Notes under the pieces: model-generated
Told to the model about the DNA's origin: nothing
What the model saw: only the letters and a program-made list of their open reading frames with translations
Databases searched by the model: none
Shown: positions 1 through 6,144 of the stretch, one piece after another
Layout of the letters: every line of letters starts with the position of its first letter
Numbering within the stretch: the first letter of the stretch is position 1
Assembly (NCBI GenBank): GCA_946625715.1
Contig: CAMOTK010000053.1
Location: 1-10,444 of the forward strand
Direction of reading: 5' to 3'
Source: an uncultured Prevotella sp.
Lineage (GTDB): Bacteria; Bacteroidota; Bacteroidia; Bacteroidales; Bacteroidaceae
Length of the DNA: 10,444 nt
Translations under genes and position numbers: made by a program

Positions 1-11
1 GCAATGAAACA

Positions 12-55
12 GGCCGTTTTTGCCTGCCGACCATCAGTTGGCTGCAAAAACGGCC
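12..55. repeat. Long imperfect hairpin with perfect 12-bp outer arms
   Basis: GGCCGTTTTTGC at 12-23 is the exact reverse complement of 44-55. An inner stem (26-31 with 37-42, one G-T pair) extends it around a 5-base loop, leaving only a small bulge. There is no T-run directly after either outer arm, so it is not a textbook intrinsic terminator, although it could terminate or protect the transcript of a gene lying left of the window. A dispersed intergenic repeat is equally possible. Confidence 0.6.
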
Positions 56-119
56 GTTCTCGTGCAATAAGTGCTGATTTCCCCTGAACAAAGTGCCACT
101 TAACGAGGAGCAAAACACT

Positions 120-170
120 GTAATTCGAGGAGAATTACGCCGTAATTCAAGGCGAATTATGCCGTAATAC
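120..170. repeat. 22-bp tandem repeat with internal dyad symmetry
   Basis: Units begin with GTAATTC at 120, GTAATTC at 142 and a truncated GTAATAC at 164, giving a 22-bp period of about two and a third copies. Each full unit is itself a small hairpin: GTAATTC (120-126) pairs with GAATTAC (132-138), and 142-148 pairs with 154-160 with one G-T pair. Units are joined by GCC. No function can be assigned. An intergenic palindromic repeat family or a protein-binding array are both possible. Confidence 0.65.
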
Positions 171-194
171 TCACCACTAAACAAAAAGGGCTGT

Positions 195-266
195 TTTCCT
201 GCATTTCCTGCACCTGATGCTGAGTATCAGATGGTTATGCCAATTTTTCCTGCACCAATTGGTGCA
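195..266. repeat. Three TTTCCTGCA copies and a 16-bp palindrome
   Basis: TTTCCTGCA occurs at 195-203, 204-212 and 246-254; the last two continue as CACC. The third copy runs into the perfect palindrome TGCACCAATTGGTGCA at 251-266. The cluster lies about 170 to 270 bases upstream of the promoter of the C10 protease gene, so it could be a regulator site for that gene or simply repeat debris. Nothing in the sequence decides between these. Confidence 0.45.
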
Positions 267-437
267 AGAAAAAGTAATTTAACGCTCTGATTATCAACGC
301 CAAGTGCAGAAGTGCAGGTTTTTCTTCGATGTTTTTATCCCATAGGCTAACGACCGATTTGGGTTTCTGACAAAGCGGCACCCGGTTGGCGCGATAGGTT
401 GCGGACTTGCACGTGTAATGCTAAAAAACATTAGAAA

Positions 438-469
438 TTTGGCTGTCTCGCGGAAAATCCGTATATTTG
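438..469 (+). promoter_or_regulatory. Bacteroidota-type promoter of the C10 protease gene
   Basis: TTTG at 438-441 and TATATTTG at 462-469 fit the Bacteroidota housekeeping consensus (-33 TTTG, -7 TAnnTTTG) with a 20-bp spacer. Transcription would start near 475, leaving an A-rich leader of about 22 bases before the ATG at 498. Confidence 0.75.
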
Positions 470-497
470 TGGCCAAATAAGAAAAAACAGAAAGTCT

Positions 498-2201
498 ATG
501 AGAAAAATGCTTTGCTTGCTCTTGGGATTTGCAGCACTTGGCGTGCAGGCACGAGAGCGTACAGAGAGTGAGATGCTGGCCATTGCCCAGCAGCAGTTGC
601 AGCAGACCGATGCCGCCCGTCGGGCTGCCGGGCAGCTGTCGGCCGTGAACGTAGAACGTGTGTTGCAGGCCGATATGCTGAGCCTTTACAATGCCGAGAC
701 CGGCTTCGTGGTGGTCAGCCGCGACGATGCTTTCGACGCCGTGTTGGGCTATGCCGACCAGCCCGTCGATATGGACAGTGCCGCCCCAGGCTTCCTTTGG
801 TGGCTGAAGGCCATCGAGCAGTCCATGGCCCAGCGCAAGGCTTCCGGTCAGGTGAAGAAGGTGCAGGCTCCGGTCGTGGCCGAGAAGTTCTTCTTTCTCA
901 CAACGCTGTGGGGACAGGGAGGCACTGCAGGCAGTGCTTACAACTATTTGTGTCCGGATATCGATGGCACAAAGGCGCTCACTGGCTGTGTGGCCACTGC
1001 TTTGGCGCAAATCATGAACTATTACAAGTATCCCGAGCAGTCGACGGGTAAAGGCTCCTATTGTCTGAAGAACGTAGATGAAAGTACCGGCAAAGAAACC
1101 TATTCCAGTTATATCGAAGTTCCCATCAATACCACCTACCAGTGGTCAACCCTCAAGAGCAGCTATGGCAATCTGGTCACTCAGGCTGCCAAGCAGGCCA
1201 TTGGCGAACTGATGCGCGACTGTGGCTATGCCTCAAAGATGCAGTATGGCCTCAGTTCCAGTGGTGCTTTGCTCGATGATGCCGTAGAGGGCATTGTCAA
1301 CAACTTCAAGTATCCGGCTCAGTCCATCCGCTATGGTCTTCGCGACTACTATTCCGACGATGAGTGGATGAACATTATCTATACCGAGCTCATGGCCCGC
1401 CGCCCCATTCTCTATACGGGCGTCGACTATTCTTCAGGTGGCCATGCTTTCGTCTTCGACGGACTTGACACCGATGGCAAGATACACGTCAACTGGGGAT
1501 GGAACGGCACTTCGAACGGTTTCTTCGACTTTGCCGACCTGGCACCGACTGGCATTCAGGGTTCCACCGGCACCGACCACTTTAATGATGCGCAAGACAT
1601 GATGTACGGCATCACGCCCACAGAAGACCTTTCCAGCTTGTGGCCAATGACCTATTCCGAGTTTGCTTCCTACGAAGGTAGTTACACCCTTTCGAGCACC
1701 AGCAAAAACATCATCTATGCCCGCACGTCTACGGGCAGGATTCTCAATATCCACTACATGGACTTCTACGGAAAGATTGGACTCTGTCTGAAGAATGTAG
1801 ATACCGGCACCGACTATTTCTATGCCATCAACTACGATACCAGTAAGGGCGTCGGCTTCTATATGGGCGCAGGACTCAGAAGCACGTCGTTCACTATCCA
1901 GAGCGCAGTGCCGGCCGGCACCTACTATGCCTTCCTGGCCAGCAAGGCCAATGAAGACAGCGAGTATCGTCCCGTGCGCTGCATAGGCGGTGCCGTGCGC
2001 TATACCGTGCAGCGTGCTGCCGACGGCACCATGACGTTTAGCGATCAGGAAACCATCAGCGGCATTGAGCCCGTGGCCAAGGTCAGCACAGCCGAGCAGT
2101 CGCGCTACAACCTGCGTGGACAGCGTGTCGACGGCCGACAGAAGGGCATCAACATCGTGCGCATGAGCGACGGCACCACACGGAAAGTGCTGGTACGCTA
2201 A
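498..2201 (+). CDS. Secreted C10 family cysteine protease (streptopain/interpain-like)
   Basis: The product is a 567-residue papain-fold protease exported from the cell, related to streptococcal SpeB and Prevotella interpain A. Residues 1-18 form a signal peptide (basic start, Leu-rich core, VQA before the cut) with no lipobox. Residues about 25-115 resemble the inhibitory Spi-type propeptide of this family. The catalytic domain begins near W138 (LWGQ). Cys164 in TGCVATALAQ is the nucleophile, His316 in GGHAFVFDG the catalytic His, and N332-W335 (NWGWNG) the usual Asn/Trp motif, so the enzyme looks intact. About 200 residues follow the protease domain, ending in a tail (537-567; YNLRGQRV, GINIVRMSDG, RKVLVR) resembling C-terminal sorting tails of Prevotella secreted proteins, possibly for type IX secretion. 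The gene has its own promoter; its stop overlaps the convergent tadA stop. Substrate is unknown: host proteins or nutrient peptides are inferred from relatives. Confidence 0.9.
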   Translation: MRKMLCLLLGFAALGVQARERTESEMLAIAQQQLQQTDAARRAAGQLSAVNVERVLQADMLSLYNAETGFVVVSRDDAFDAVLGYADQPVDMDSAAPGFLWWLKAIEQSMAQRKASGQVKKVQAPVVAEKFFFLTTLWGQGGTAGSAYNYLCPDIDGTKALTGCVATALAQIMNYYKYPEQSTGKGSYCLKNVDESTGKETYSSYIEVPINTTYQWSTLKSSYGNLVTQAAKQAIGELMRDCGYASKMQYGLSSSGALLDDAVEGIVNNFKYPAQSIRYGLRDYYSDDEWMNIIYTELMARRPILYTGVDYSSGGHAFVFDGLDTDGKIHVNWGWNGTSNGFFDFADLAPTGIQGSTGTDHFNDAQDMMYGITPTEDLSSLWPMTYSEFASYEGSYTLSSTSKNIIYARTSTGRILNIHYMDFYGKIGLCLKNVDTGTDYFYAINYDTSKGVGFYMGAGLRSTSFTIQSAVPAGTYYAFLASKANEDSEYRPVRCIGGAVRYTVQRAADGTMTFSDQETISGIEPVAKVSTAEQSRYNLRGQRVDGRQKGINIVRMSDGTTRKVLVR

Positions 2202-2641
2202 CGCTTTGAACGAAAGAAATCTTGCATCAACAGGCGACATTCTTCTTCGAGAATGCCGCCTGTTGTCGTTGCTTTGGGGTGCAGCGCACGAGGGGCATAG
2301 AGGTTGTAGCCACGCTTCTCGTCGGTTGCGCCATAGACAATGCGGGGCACCTGTGCCCAGCCGATGGCGCCGGCACACATGGTGCATGGTTCCACGGTGA
2401 CGTAGAGTGTGCAGTCGGTCAGATACTTGCCGCCCAGCGTGTTGGCTGCGGCCGTGATGGCCTGCATCTCAGCATGTGCCGTCACGTCGGTGAGCGTCTC
2501 CGTCATGTTGTGTGCGCGGGCCACCACCGTGTCGTGGCACACCACCACAGCGCCGATGGGTATTTCGCCTTTAGCCAGTGCTTTTTTCGCCTCGGCCAAA
2601 GCCAGTTTCATGTATTGTATATCCTTTTCTTCCTGTGTCAT
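2198..2641 (-). CDS. tadA: tRNA-specific adenosine deaminase (nucleoside deaminase)
   Basis: The 147-residue zinc deaminase converts adenosine to inosine at the wobble position of tRNA-Arg(ACG) in the cytoplasm, allowing one tRNA to read several Arg codons. The zinc and catalytic motifs are present: H56-A-E58, with Glu58 the proton shuttle, and P85-C86-T-M-C89. IPIGAVVV (27-34) and N45 in the ARAHN segment match the substrate pocket of the family. The frame stays open upstream to 2908, but that extension runs antisense through birA. The start at 2641 sits 6 bases after a TATCTTTG promoter element and gives normal family length; Met11 is a less likely alternative. The gene is divergent from birA and converges with the C10 protease gene, overlapping its stop by 4 bases. 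Other cytidine/guanine deaminases share the fold, but the motif set favours TadA. Confidence 0.9.
   Translation of the reverse strand: MTQEEKDIQYMKLALAEAKKALAKGEIPIGAVVVCHDTVVARAHNMTETLTDVTAHAEMQAITAAANTLGGKYLTDCTLYVTVEPCTMCAGAIGWAQVPRIVYGATDEKRGYNLYAPRALHPKATTTGGILEEECRLLMQDFFRSKR
2228..2265. terminator. Terminator-like hairpin inside the 3' end of tadA
   Basis: Two 16-base arms (2228-2243 and 2250-2265) pair with a single A/C mismatch around a 6-base loop. It begins 27 bases after the C10 protease stop and lies in the last codons of the convergent tadA gene. No T-run follows on either strand, so it may act as an mRNA 3'-end stabiliser or a factor-dependent stop instead of a classical intrinsic terminator. 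Coding constraint on the conserved TadA C-terminus could also produce part of the pattern by chance. Confidence 0.45.
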
Positions 2642-2646
2642 GCGTG

Positions 2647-2654
2647 CAAAGATA
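2647..2654 (-). promoter_or_regulatory. -7 element of the tadA promoter
   Basis: Read on the minus strand these bases are TATCTTTG, matching TAnnTTTG. Only five bases separate it from the tadA ATG at 2641, so the transcript would start at or almost at the initiation codon and be leaderless or nearly so. Confidence 0.65.
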
Positions 2655-2698
2655 GCTATTTTCAGTGAGAAAAACGCTCTTTTCTCGTTGAAAATAGC

Positions 2699-2706
2699 TA
2701 TCTTTG
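2699..2706 (+). promoter_or_regulatory. -7 element of the birA promoter
   Basis: TATCTTTG matches TAnnTTTG and lies four bases before the birA ATG at 2711. It mirrors the tadA element in the other arm of the inverted repeat. The predicted transcript start falls within or next to the start codon, implying a leaderless birA mRNA unless another promoter is used. Confidence 0.65.
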
Positions 2707-2710
2707 CACC

Positions 2711-3424
2711 ATGACATTCAAAATAATCCATATCGACGAGACCGATTCCACCAACCGCTGGCTGCGCGACCATTGCCAGCAGCCGATGGCCGACAGCCCA
2801 GAGCCCATAGTTGTCGTTGCCGACTACCAGACGGCAGGCCGCGGTTGTGGCACCAACACGTGGGAGTCGGAGCGCGGAAAAAACCTGCTCTTCTCGCTGC
2901 TCATCCATCCTACAGATGTGCCGGCCCGCGAGCAGTTCCTGCTCTCCATGGCCAATGCGCTCGCCCTGAAGACGGCGCTCGACAGCTATGTGGACGACAT
3001 CAGCATCAAGTGGCCCAACGACATCTACTGGCGCGACCGGAAGATAGGCGGCACCCTCATCGAGACACGCCTGCAGGGCACACTTGTCAAGGACTGCATC
3101 ATCGGTACGGGCATCAATGTCAACCAGACGCAGTTCCTGAGCGATGCCCCCAACCCCGTGTCGTTAGCACAGATACTTGGTCATGAGGTCAGCCGCGACA
3201 CGTTGTTGCAGCACATTCTCGACGCCTTCCGTCTCTCCGACGACCTGCCCGAACGCTATAAGGCCGCGCTCTATCGGCGCGAAGGCTTTTTCACTTATCG
3301 CGATAGTGGCGGCACGTTTCGGGCCGAGTGGGTCGATGTGGAGCGCGATGGCACGCTTGTGTTGCGCGACGAGGACGGCACCGTGCGGCGCTATGCGTTC
3401 AAGCAGGTAGCCTTCGTGCTCTGA
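2711..3424 (+). CDS. birA: Biotin--[acetyl-CoA-carboxylase] ligase
   Basis: This 237-residue cytoplasmic enzyme activates biotin with ATP and transfers it to the lysine of biotin carboxyl carrier domains of acyl-CoA carboxylases. Motifs in order: D-STN (12-15), the biotin/AMP loop GRG at 43-45 followed by W51-E-S and GKNLLFS (56-62), KWPND (100-104) with the conserved Lys100, KIGG (111-114), and GTGINVN (132-138). Residues about 195-237 form the small C-terminal domain. There is no N-terminal helix-turn-helix, so unlike E. coli BirA it should not repress biotin genes itself. The loop reads GRGCGTN where many relatives have GRGxxGN, a mild variation. The start is fixed by the promoter element just upstream. 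pyrH follows after 50 bases on the same strand with no visible promoter, so the two may be cotranscribed although their functions are unrelated. Confidence 0.92.
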   Translation: MTFKIIHIDETDSTNRWLRDHCQQPMADSPEPIVVVADYQTAGRGCGTNTWESERGKNLLFSLLIHPTDVPAREQFLLSMANALALKTALDSYVDDISIKWPNDIYWRDRKIGGTLIETRLQGTLVKDCIIGTGINVNQTQFLSDAPNPVSLAQILGHEVSRDTLLQHILDAFRLSDDLPERYKAALYRREGFFTYRDSGGTFRAEWVDVERDGTLVLRDEDGTVRRYAFKQVAFVL

Positions 3425-3474
3425 CGGTTTCCAGGTGATTCTAACATTCCAAAATAATAAAAAAGAAAAAAACA

Positions 3475-4185
3475 ATGGCAAGATTCAAGAGAATTCTACT
3501 GAAGCTTTCGGGCGAGAGCCTGATGGGCAAACAAGGTTTCGGCATCGACCCCGAGCGGTTGCAGCAGTATGCCGAACAAATCAAAGAAGTGGCCGAGATG
3601 GGCGTGCAGATAGGCATCGTCATCGGTGGCGGCAACATCTTCCGCGGCCTGAGTGGTTCGCAGAAAGGCTTCGACCGCGTGAAGGGCGACCAGATGGGCA
3701 TGTGCGCCACGGTCATCAATTCGCTGGCCCTCAGTTCGGCCTTGGGGGCTATTGGCGTGAAGAACAAGGTGCTCACCGCTATCCGCATGGAGCCCATCGG
3801 CGAGTTCTACACCAAGTGGAAGGCCATCGAGGCCATGGAACAGGGCCAGGTGTGCATCTTCTCTGCCGGCACCGGTTCGCCTTACTTCACCACCGACACC
3901 GGTTCGAGCCTGCGCGGCATTGAGATTGAGGCCGACGTCATGCTGAAGGGCACCCGCGTCGACGGCATCTACACCGCCGACCCCGAGAAAGACCCCACGG
4001 CCACGAAGTTCCAGGACATTACCTACAAGGAAGTGCTGGCCCGCGGCCTGAAGGTGATGGACCTCACCGCCATCTGCATGTGTCAGGACAACAACCTGCC
4101 CATCTATGTGTTCAATATGGATGTGGTGGGCAACCTGAAGAAAGTGATGGCCGGCGAGGAGATAGGCACGCTGGTACACAACTAA
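3475..4185 (+). CDS. pyrH: Uridylate kinase (UMP kinase)
   Basis: The 236-residue enzyme of the amino-acid-kinase fold phosphorylates UMP to UDP with ATP in the cytoplasm, the step feeding UTP and CTP synthesis; bacterial forms are hexamers, typically activated by GTP and inhibited by UTP. Visible motifs are K10-LSGE (10-14), GGGNIFRG (51-58), GDQMGM (71-76) with the UMP-contacting Asp72, TGSPYFTTD (133-141), and DGIYTADP (162-169) near the ATP site. Length is normal and no residue looks missing. It starts 50 bases after birA, behind an A-rich leader (about 3450-3474) with no clear TAnnTTTG, so readthrough from birA is the simplest expression route. In many bacteria pyrH sits by tsf and frr; that context is absent here. 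It converges with the DUF4834 gene across a strong hairpin. Confidence 0.96.
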   Translation: MARFKRILLKLSGESLMGKQGFGIDPERLQQYAEQIKEVAEMGVQIGIVIGGGNIFRGLSGSQKGFDRVKGDQMGMCATVINSLALSSALGAIGVKNKVLTAIRMEPIGEFYTKWKAIEAMEQGQVCIFSAGTGSPYFTTDTGSSLRGIEIEADVMLKGTRVDGIYTADPEKDPTATKFQDITYKEVLARGLKVMDLTAICMCQDNNLPIYVFNMDVVGNLKKVMAGEEIGTLVHN

Positions 4186-4193
4186 CATTCCCC

Positions 4194-4239
4194 AAAAAAG
4201 AATACGTCGGGTTTACGCTTCCGTAAACTCGACGTATTC
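4194..4239 (-). terminator. Intrinsic terminator of the psd-pssA-DUF4834 operon
   Basis: Arms 4200-4217 and 4222-4239 form an 18-bp stem with a single G-T pair and a 4-base loop. Read on the minus strand the stem is followed directly by six T residues (4199-4194), the classical intrinsic terminator pattern. The stem overlaps the last codons and the stop of the DUF4834 gene (ends at 4213). On the plus strand the same hairpin lies 15 bases after the pyrH stop but lacks a T-run, so it would end pyrH transcripts less efficiently or only protect them. Confidence 0.85.
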
Positions 4240-4593
4240 GCCTTCGTCTTCTGTAAAGATTTTCTTTTTCACCTCGCTCTCGTGGCGGTGGTCCACGATG
4301 GTCACGCCTTCGGCAGTGGTCGTCTGCTGTCTGGGCTTCTGCCTTTCCGTCCGCTGCCTGGTCGTGTTGGCTTCCTTCCTTCTGAAGTAGTCGGCGTCGA
4401 AGGGCGACTTCCTGCTGCCTTCACGATAGTGCTTGGTCGACACCCGCTTGAAGTATTCATCGTCGCGGTTGTAGCGTTGCATGGCCTCTCGCATCTGCCT
4501 GATTTTCCGGTACACGAAACTCACCACAACCATGATGATGATTGTGAGGACAACAAGTGCCAAAGCCACAAGTCCAAAAAGCCCTTTCAGCAT
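4213..4593 (-). CDS. DUF4834 family small membrane protein
   Basis: A 126-residue protein of unknown function. Residues 4-28 form one strongly hydrophobic membrane segment; the rest is a highly charged, probably disordered tail rich in Arg, Lys, Glu and Thr, ending in an acidic EDEGEYVEF motif (about 115-123). This build, a short N-terminal anchor plus the acidic-aromatic end, is what I recall for the DUF4834 family of Bacteroidota, recognised from memory only. The tail is expected to face the cytoplasm given the Arg/Lys cluster after the membrane segment. It begins 12 bases after the pssA stop, so it is the third gene of the psd-pssA operon, and its 3' end is embedded in the operon terminator. 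A link to phospholipid synthesis is suggested by position only. Confidence 0.75.
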   Translation of the reverse strand: MLKGLFGLVALALVVLTIIIMVVVSFVYRKIRQMREAMQRYNRDDEYFKRVSTKHYREGSRKSPFDADYFRRKEANTTRQRTERQKPRQQTTTAEGVTIVDHRHESEVKKKIFTEDEGEYVEFTEA

Positions 4594-4605
4594 AGACGGT
4601 TAGAT

Positions 4606-5271
4606 TTAGCGGTTAGAAACGAGCGACAGCACCACATACCATGCGATGACAGCCGCGATGCCGATGACGCCCAGTCCGAGAATCAGTGCGGCAGAAGTGA
4701 TGAGGAAGATGTATTTCACCTCGTTGCCTTTCCACCCCCAGTGCTTGAACTTCAGCGCAAAGAGCGGTATTTCGGCCACGAGCAGATAGCTGCTGATGAG
4801 CATCATGGCGACCACACTATAAATATAATAAGGTGTAGTGCTCAGCACCTCGCTCAAACCCGTCATGATGCCGCCCCAGAAGAGGGCGTTGGCAGGCGTC
4901 GGCAGACCAATGAACGACGTGGTCTGACGTTCGTCGAGATTGAACTTGGCCAGTCTGAGTGCCGAGAAGGCAGCCATGATGAAGGCCACGTAGGGTAGGG
5001 GGAAGTCGGCTGCTTCGAGGAAGTTGAAGATGATGGCCGACGGTGCAAAGCCAAAGGTGATGTCGTCGGCCAGCGAGTCGAGCTCCTTGCCGATGGGCGA
5101 CGACACGTGCAACAGGCGTGCCGACATGCCGTCGAAAAAGTCGAACACGGCACCGACGATAATGAACGTCAGGGCCAGCGAATAGCATCCTTTGAAGGCC
5201 CAATAGGTAGCGATACAGCCAGCAATGAGGTTGCAGCAGGTGAGCGTGTTAGGGATATACTTCTTCAGCAT
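4606..5271 (-). CDS. pssA: CDP-diacylglycerol--serine O-phosphatidyltransferase
   Basis: The 221-residue integral membrane enzyme joins CDP-diacylglycerol and L-serine to give phosphatidylserine and CMP. The complete CDP-alcohol phosphatidyltransferase signature is present: D44-xx-D47-G48-xx-A51-R52, eight residues, G61-xxx-D65-xxx-D69, with the Asp residues binding the metal ions and CDP headgroup. The rest is a series of hydrophobic segments (roughly 13-43, 70-107, 125-165, 183-215), consistent with the six-helix fold. It belongs to the membrane-bound PssA type and not to the soluble PLD-like E. coli type. It starts 34 bases after psd, whose product decarboxylates this enzyme's product, which makes the serine specificity (over glycerol-phosphate or inositol) very likely. 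No separate promoter is visible. Confidence 0.93.
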   Translation of the reverse strand: MLKKYIPNTLTCCNLIAGCIATYWAFKGCYSLALTFIIVGAVFDFFDGMSARLLHVSSPIGKELDSLADDITFGFAPSAIIFNFLEAADFPLPYVAFIMAAFSALRLAKFNLDERQTTSFIGLPTPANALFWGGIMTGLSEVLSTTPYYIYSVVAMMLISSYLLVAEIPLFALKFKHWGWKGNEVKYIFLITSAALILGLGVIGIAAVIAWYVVLSLVSNR

Positions 5272-5305
5272 AGGCTTTGACGTGATTTATTAGGTTGCTT
5301 GTTTC

Positions 5306-6022
5306 TTAAGAGTGTTCGTTGGTGGTGGGCAGCAGGGCTATCACCGTCTGGTCGCCAGTGGTGGCCTGTCCCATGGTGATGCAGGGGCGCGAGCCTAAGG
5401 GCAGATAGACGTCGACGCGCGAGCCGAGCTTGATGAAGCCCAGGTGCTCGTCGATGTAGCACTCTTCGCCTTCCTTGGCGTAGGTGACGATGCGTCGGGC
5501 CATGGCGCCGGCAATCTGCCTGACGAGGATGTCCTGCCCGTCGACGGTGGTAATCATCGTGTCGGCATGCTCGTTCTCTTCGCTGGCCTTGGGCAGCCAA
5601 GCCTTGTGGTAGTTGCCGTTGTAGTGCTTCACGAACTTCACCGTGCCGTCTACCGGAAACCAGTTGGCGTGCACGTTGAGCGGACTCATGAAGATGCTAA
5701 TCATGAGTCGGCGTTCGTGGAAGTAGACGTTTTCGTCCACCTCTTCAATGACCACAATCTTGCCGTCGGCCGGAGCCACGACGGTGCCTTCTGTCGGTCC
5801 GTTGAAGTAGCGTATGGGGCAGCGGTAGAAGTTGAGCATGAGCAGCCACATGACGCCTAAGATGATTGTGACAATCCAGAAAGGAATCGTTGAGTCGAAA
5901 GAACGATAGAGCACCACAGCGATGGCAATCAGGATGAATGCGCTGTAGGACAATTCGTTGGTTCCTTCACGATGTATTCTTATTTTCTTTATCTTTTTGA
6001 GCTTTTTGATTCTTTCTCCCAT
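5306..6022 (-). CDS. psd: Phosphatidylserine decarboxylase (short, GSR type)
   Basis: The 238-residue pro-enzyme cleaves itself to form a pyruvoyl cofactor and converts phosphatidylserine to phosphatidylethanolamine at the membrane. Two hydrophobic segments (about 26-40 and 47-66) follow a basic start. Family motifs are APADGKIV (83-90), [11 protein letters not shown] (113-123) with His118, and [13 protein letters not shown] (196-208), where the cut is expected between Gly200 and Ser201; Ser201 becomes the pyruvoyl group. GSR replaces the LGST of E. coli Psd, as in the shorter family branch. The open frame extends to an ATG at 6076, but that would cover the promoter at 6046-6077; the start at 6022 fits the family length and a leader of about 18 bases. 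It is the first gene of the operon with pssA and DUF4834. Confidence 0.93.
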   Translation of the reverse strand: MGERIKKLKKIKKIRIHREGTNELSYSAFILIAIAVVLYRSFDSTIPFWIVTIILGVMWLLMLNFYRCPIRYFNGPTEGTVVAPADGKIVVIEEVDENVYFHERRLMISIFMSPLNVHANWFPVDGTVKFVKHYNGNYHKAWLPKASEENEHADTMITTVDGQDILVRQIAGAMARRIVTYAKEGEECYIDEHLGFIKLGSRVDVYLPLGSRPCITMGQATTGDQTVIALLPTTNEHS

Positions 6023-6045
6023 GATATGGTATTGGTAATTCCTTG

Positions 6046-6077
6046 CAAAGGTACGCTTTTTTTGTGTAAGTAACAAA
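6046..6077 (-). promoter_or_regulatory. Promoter of the psd-pssA-DUF4834 operon
   Basis: On the minus strand TTTG (6077-6074) and TACCTTTG (6053-6046) are separated by 20 bases, the same spacing as the C10 protease promoter and a full match to the Bacteroidota consensus. Transcription should start near 6040. This decides the psd start at 6022 over the longer reading frame. Confidence 0.8.
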
Positions 6078-6117
6078 CTTTTTGTTCGTTTCTTTTCGTA
6101 ATCTCAGTTTTTAGTCG

Positions 6118-6125
6118 TAACTTTG
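6118..6125 (+). promoter_or_regulatory. -7 element of the dnaE promoter
   Basis: TAACTTTG matches TAnnTTTG and lies 19 bases before the dnaE ATG. The -33 position holds only a weak TTTC (6094-6097). This promoter and that of psd share a 122-bp divergent region and do not overlap. Confidence 0.6.
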
Positions 6126-6144
6126 AGGCTCAAAACTCAACGCA

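Larger units (their letters stand above)
1..497. other. Non-coding left flank rich in small repeats
   Basis: No convincing gene lies in these 497 bases. The stretch holds a long hairpin (12-55), a 22-bp tandem repeat with internal dyads (120-170), three copies of TTTCCTGCA and a 16-bp palindrome (195-266), an 8-bp tandem AAGTGCAG (302-317), and the promoter of the C10 protease gene (438-469). Frame 1 is open from the window edge to a TGA at 85-87, but nothing in that short peptide is recognisable, and it runs through the hairpin. The 3' end of an upstream gene cannot be excluded. Confidence 0.7.
2645..2708. promoter_or_regulatory. Mirrored divergent promoter region (large inverted repeat)
   Basis: The left arm 2645-2664 and right arm 2689-2708 are perfect 20-bp reverse complements. 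The symmetry continues inward through two mismatches (2665-2666 against 2687-2688) and seven more pairs (2667-2673 with 2680-2686), leaving a 6-base centre. Each arm carries an outward-facing -7 element TATCTTTG and an 8-bp palindrome ATAGCTAT (2652-2659 and 2694-2701) overlapping it. No TTTG -33 element is visible at the expected spacing in either direction. A regulator binding the ATAGCTAT sites could control both genes, but none is known to me. Confidence 0.7.

Noticed and set aside
1..87. Possible C-terminal end of a gene entering from the left (frame 1, stop at 85-87)
   Set aside because: The peptide matches nothing I know and passes through a perfect hairpin. Without upstream sequence it cannot be supported.
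386..402. Sigma-54-like TTGGC...GTTGC upstream of the C10 protease gene
   Set aside because: The GG and GC are 11 bases apart, not 10, and the spacing is strict. A full housekeeping promoter lies at 438-469.
294..1010. Minus-strand open frame of 238 codons at the start of the C10 protease gene
   Set aside because: It crosses the protease promoter and its signal-peptide region, and the product has no recognisable feature.
1434..2387. Minus-strand open frame of 317 codons across the C10 protease 3' end and tadA
   Set aside because: It overlaps two well-supported genes and shows no domain.
2642..2908. N-terminal extension of tadA to 2908
   Set aside because: It runs antisense through birA and the shared promoter region. 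TadA motifs and normal length are satisfied by the start at 2641.
3496..4188. Minus-strand open frame of 230 codons antisense to pyrH
   Set aside because: It is fully covered by pyrH, is His/Val/Asp-rich without a motif, and has no promoter or start context.
6023..6076. 18-residue N-terminal extension of psd
   Set aside because: It would include the -7 and -33 elements at 6046-6077, so those codons lie upstream of the predicted transcript start.
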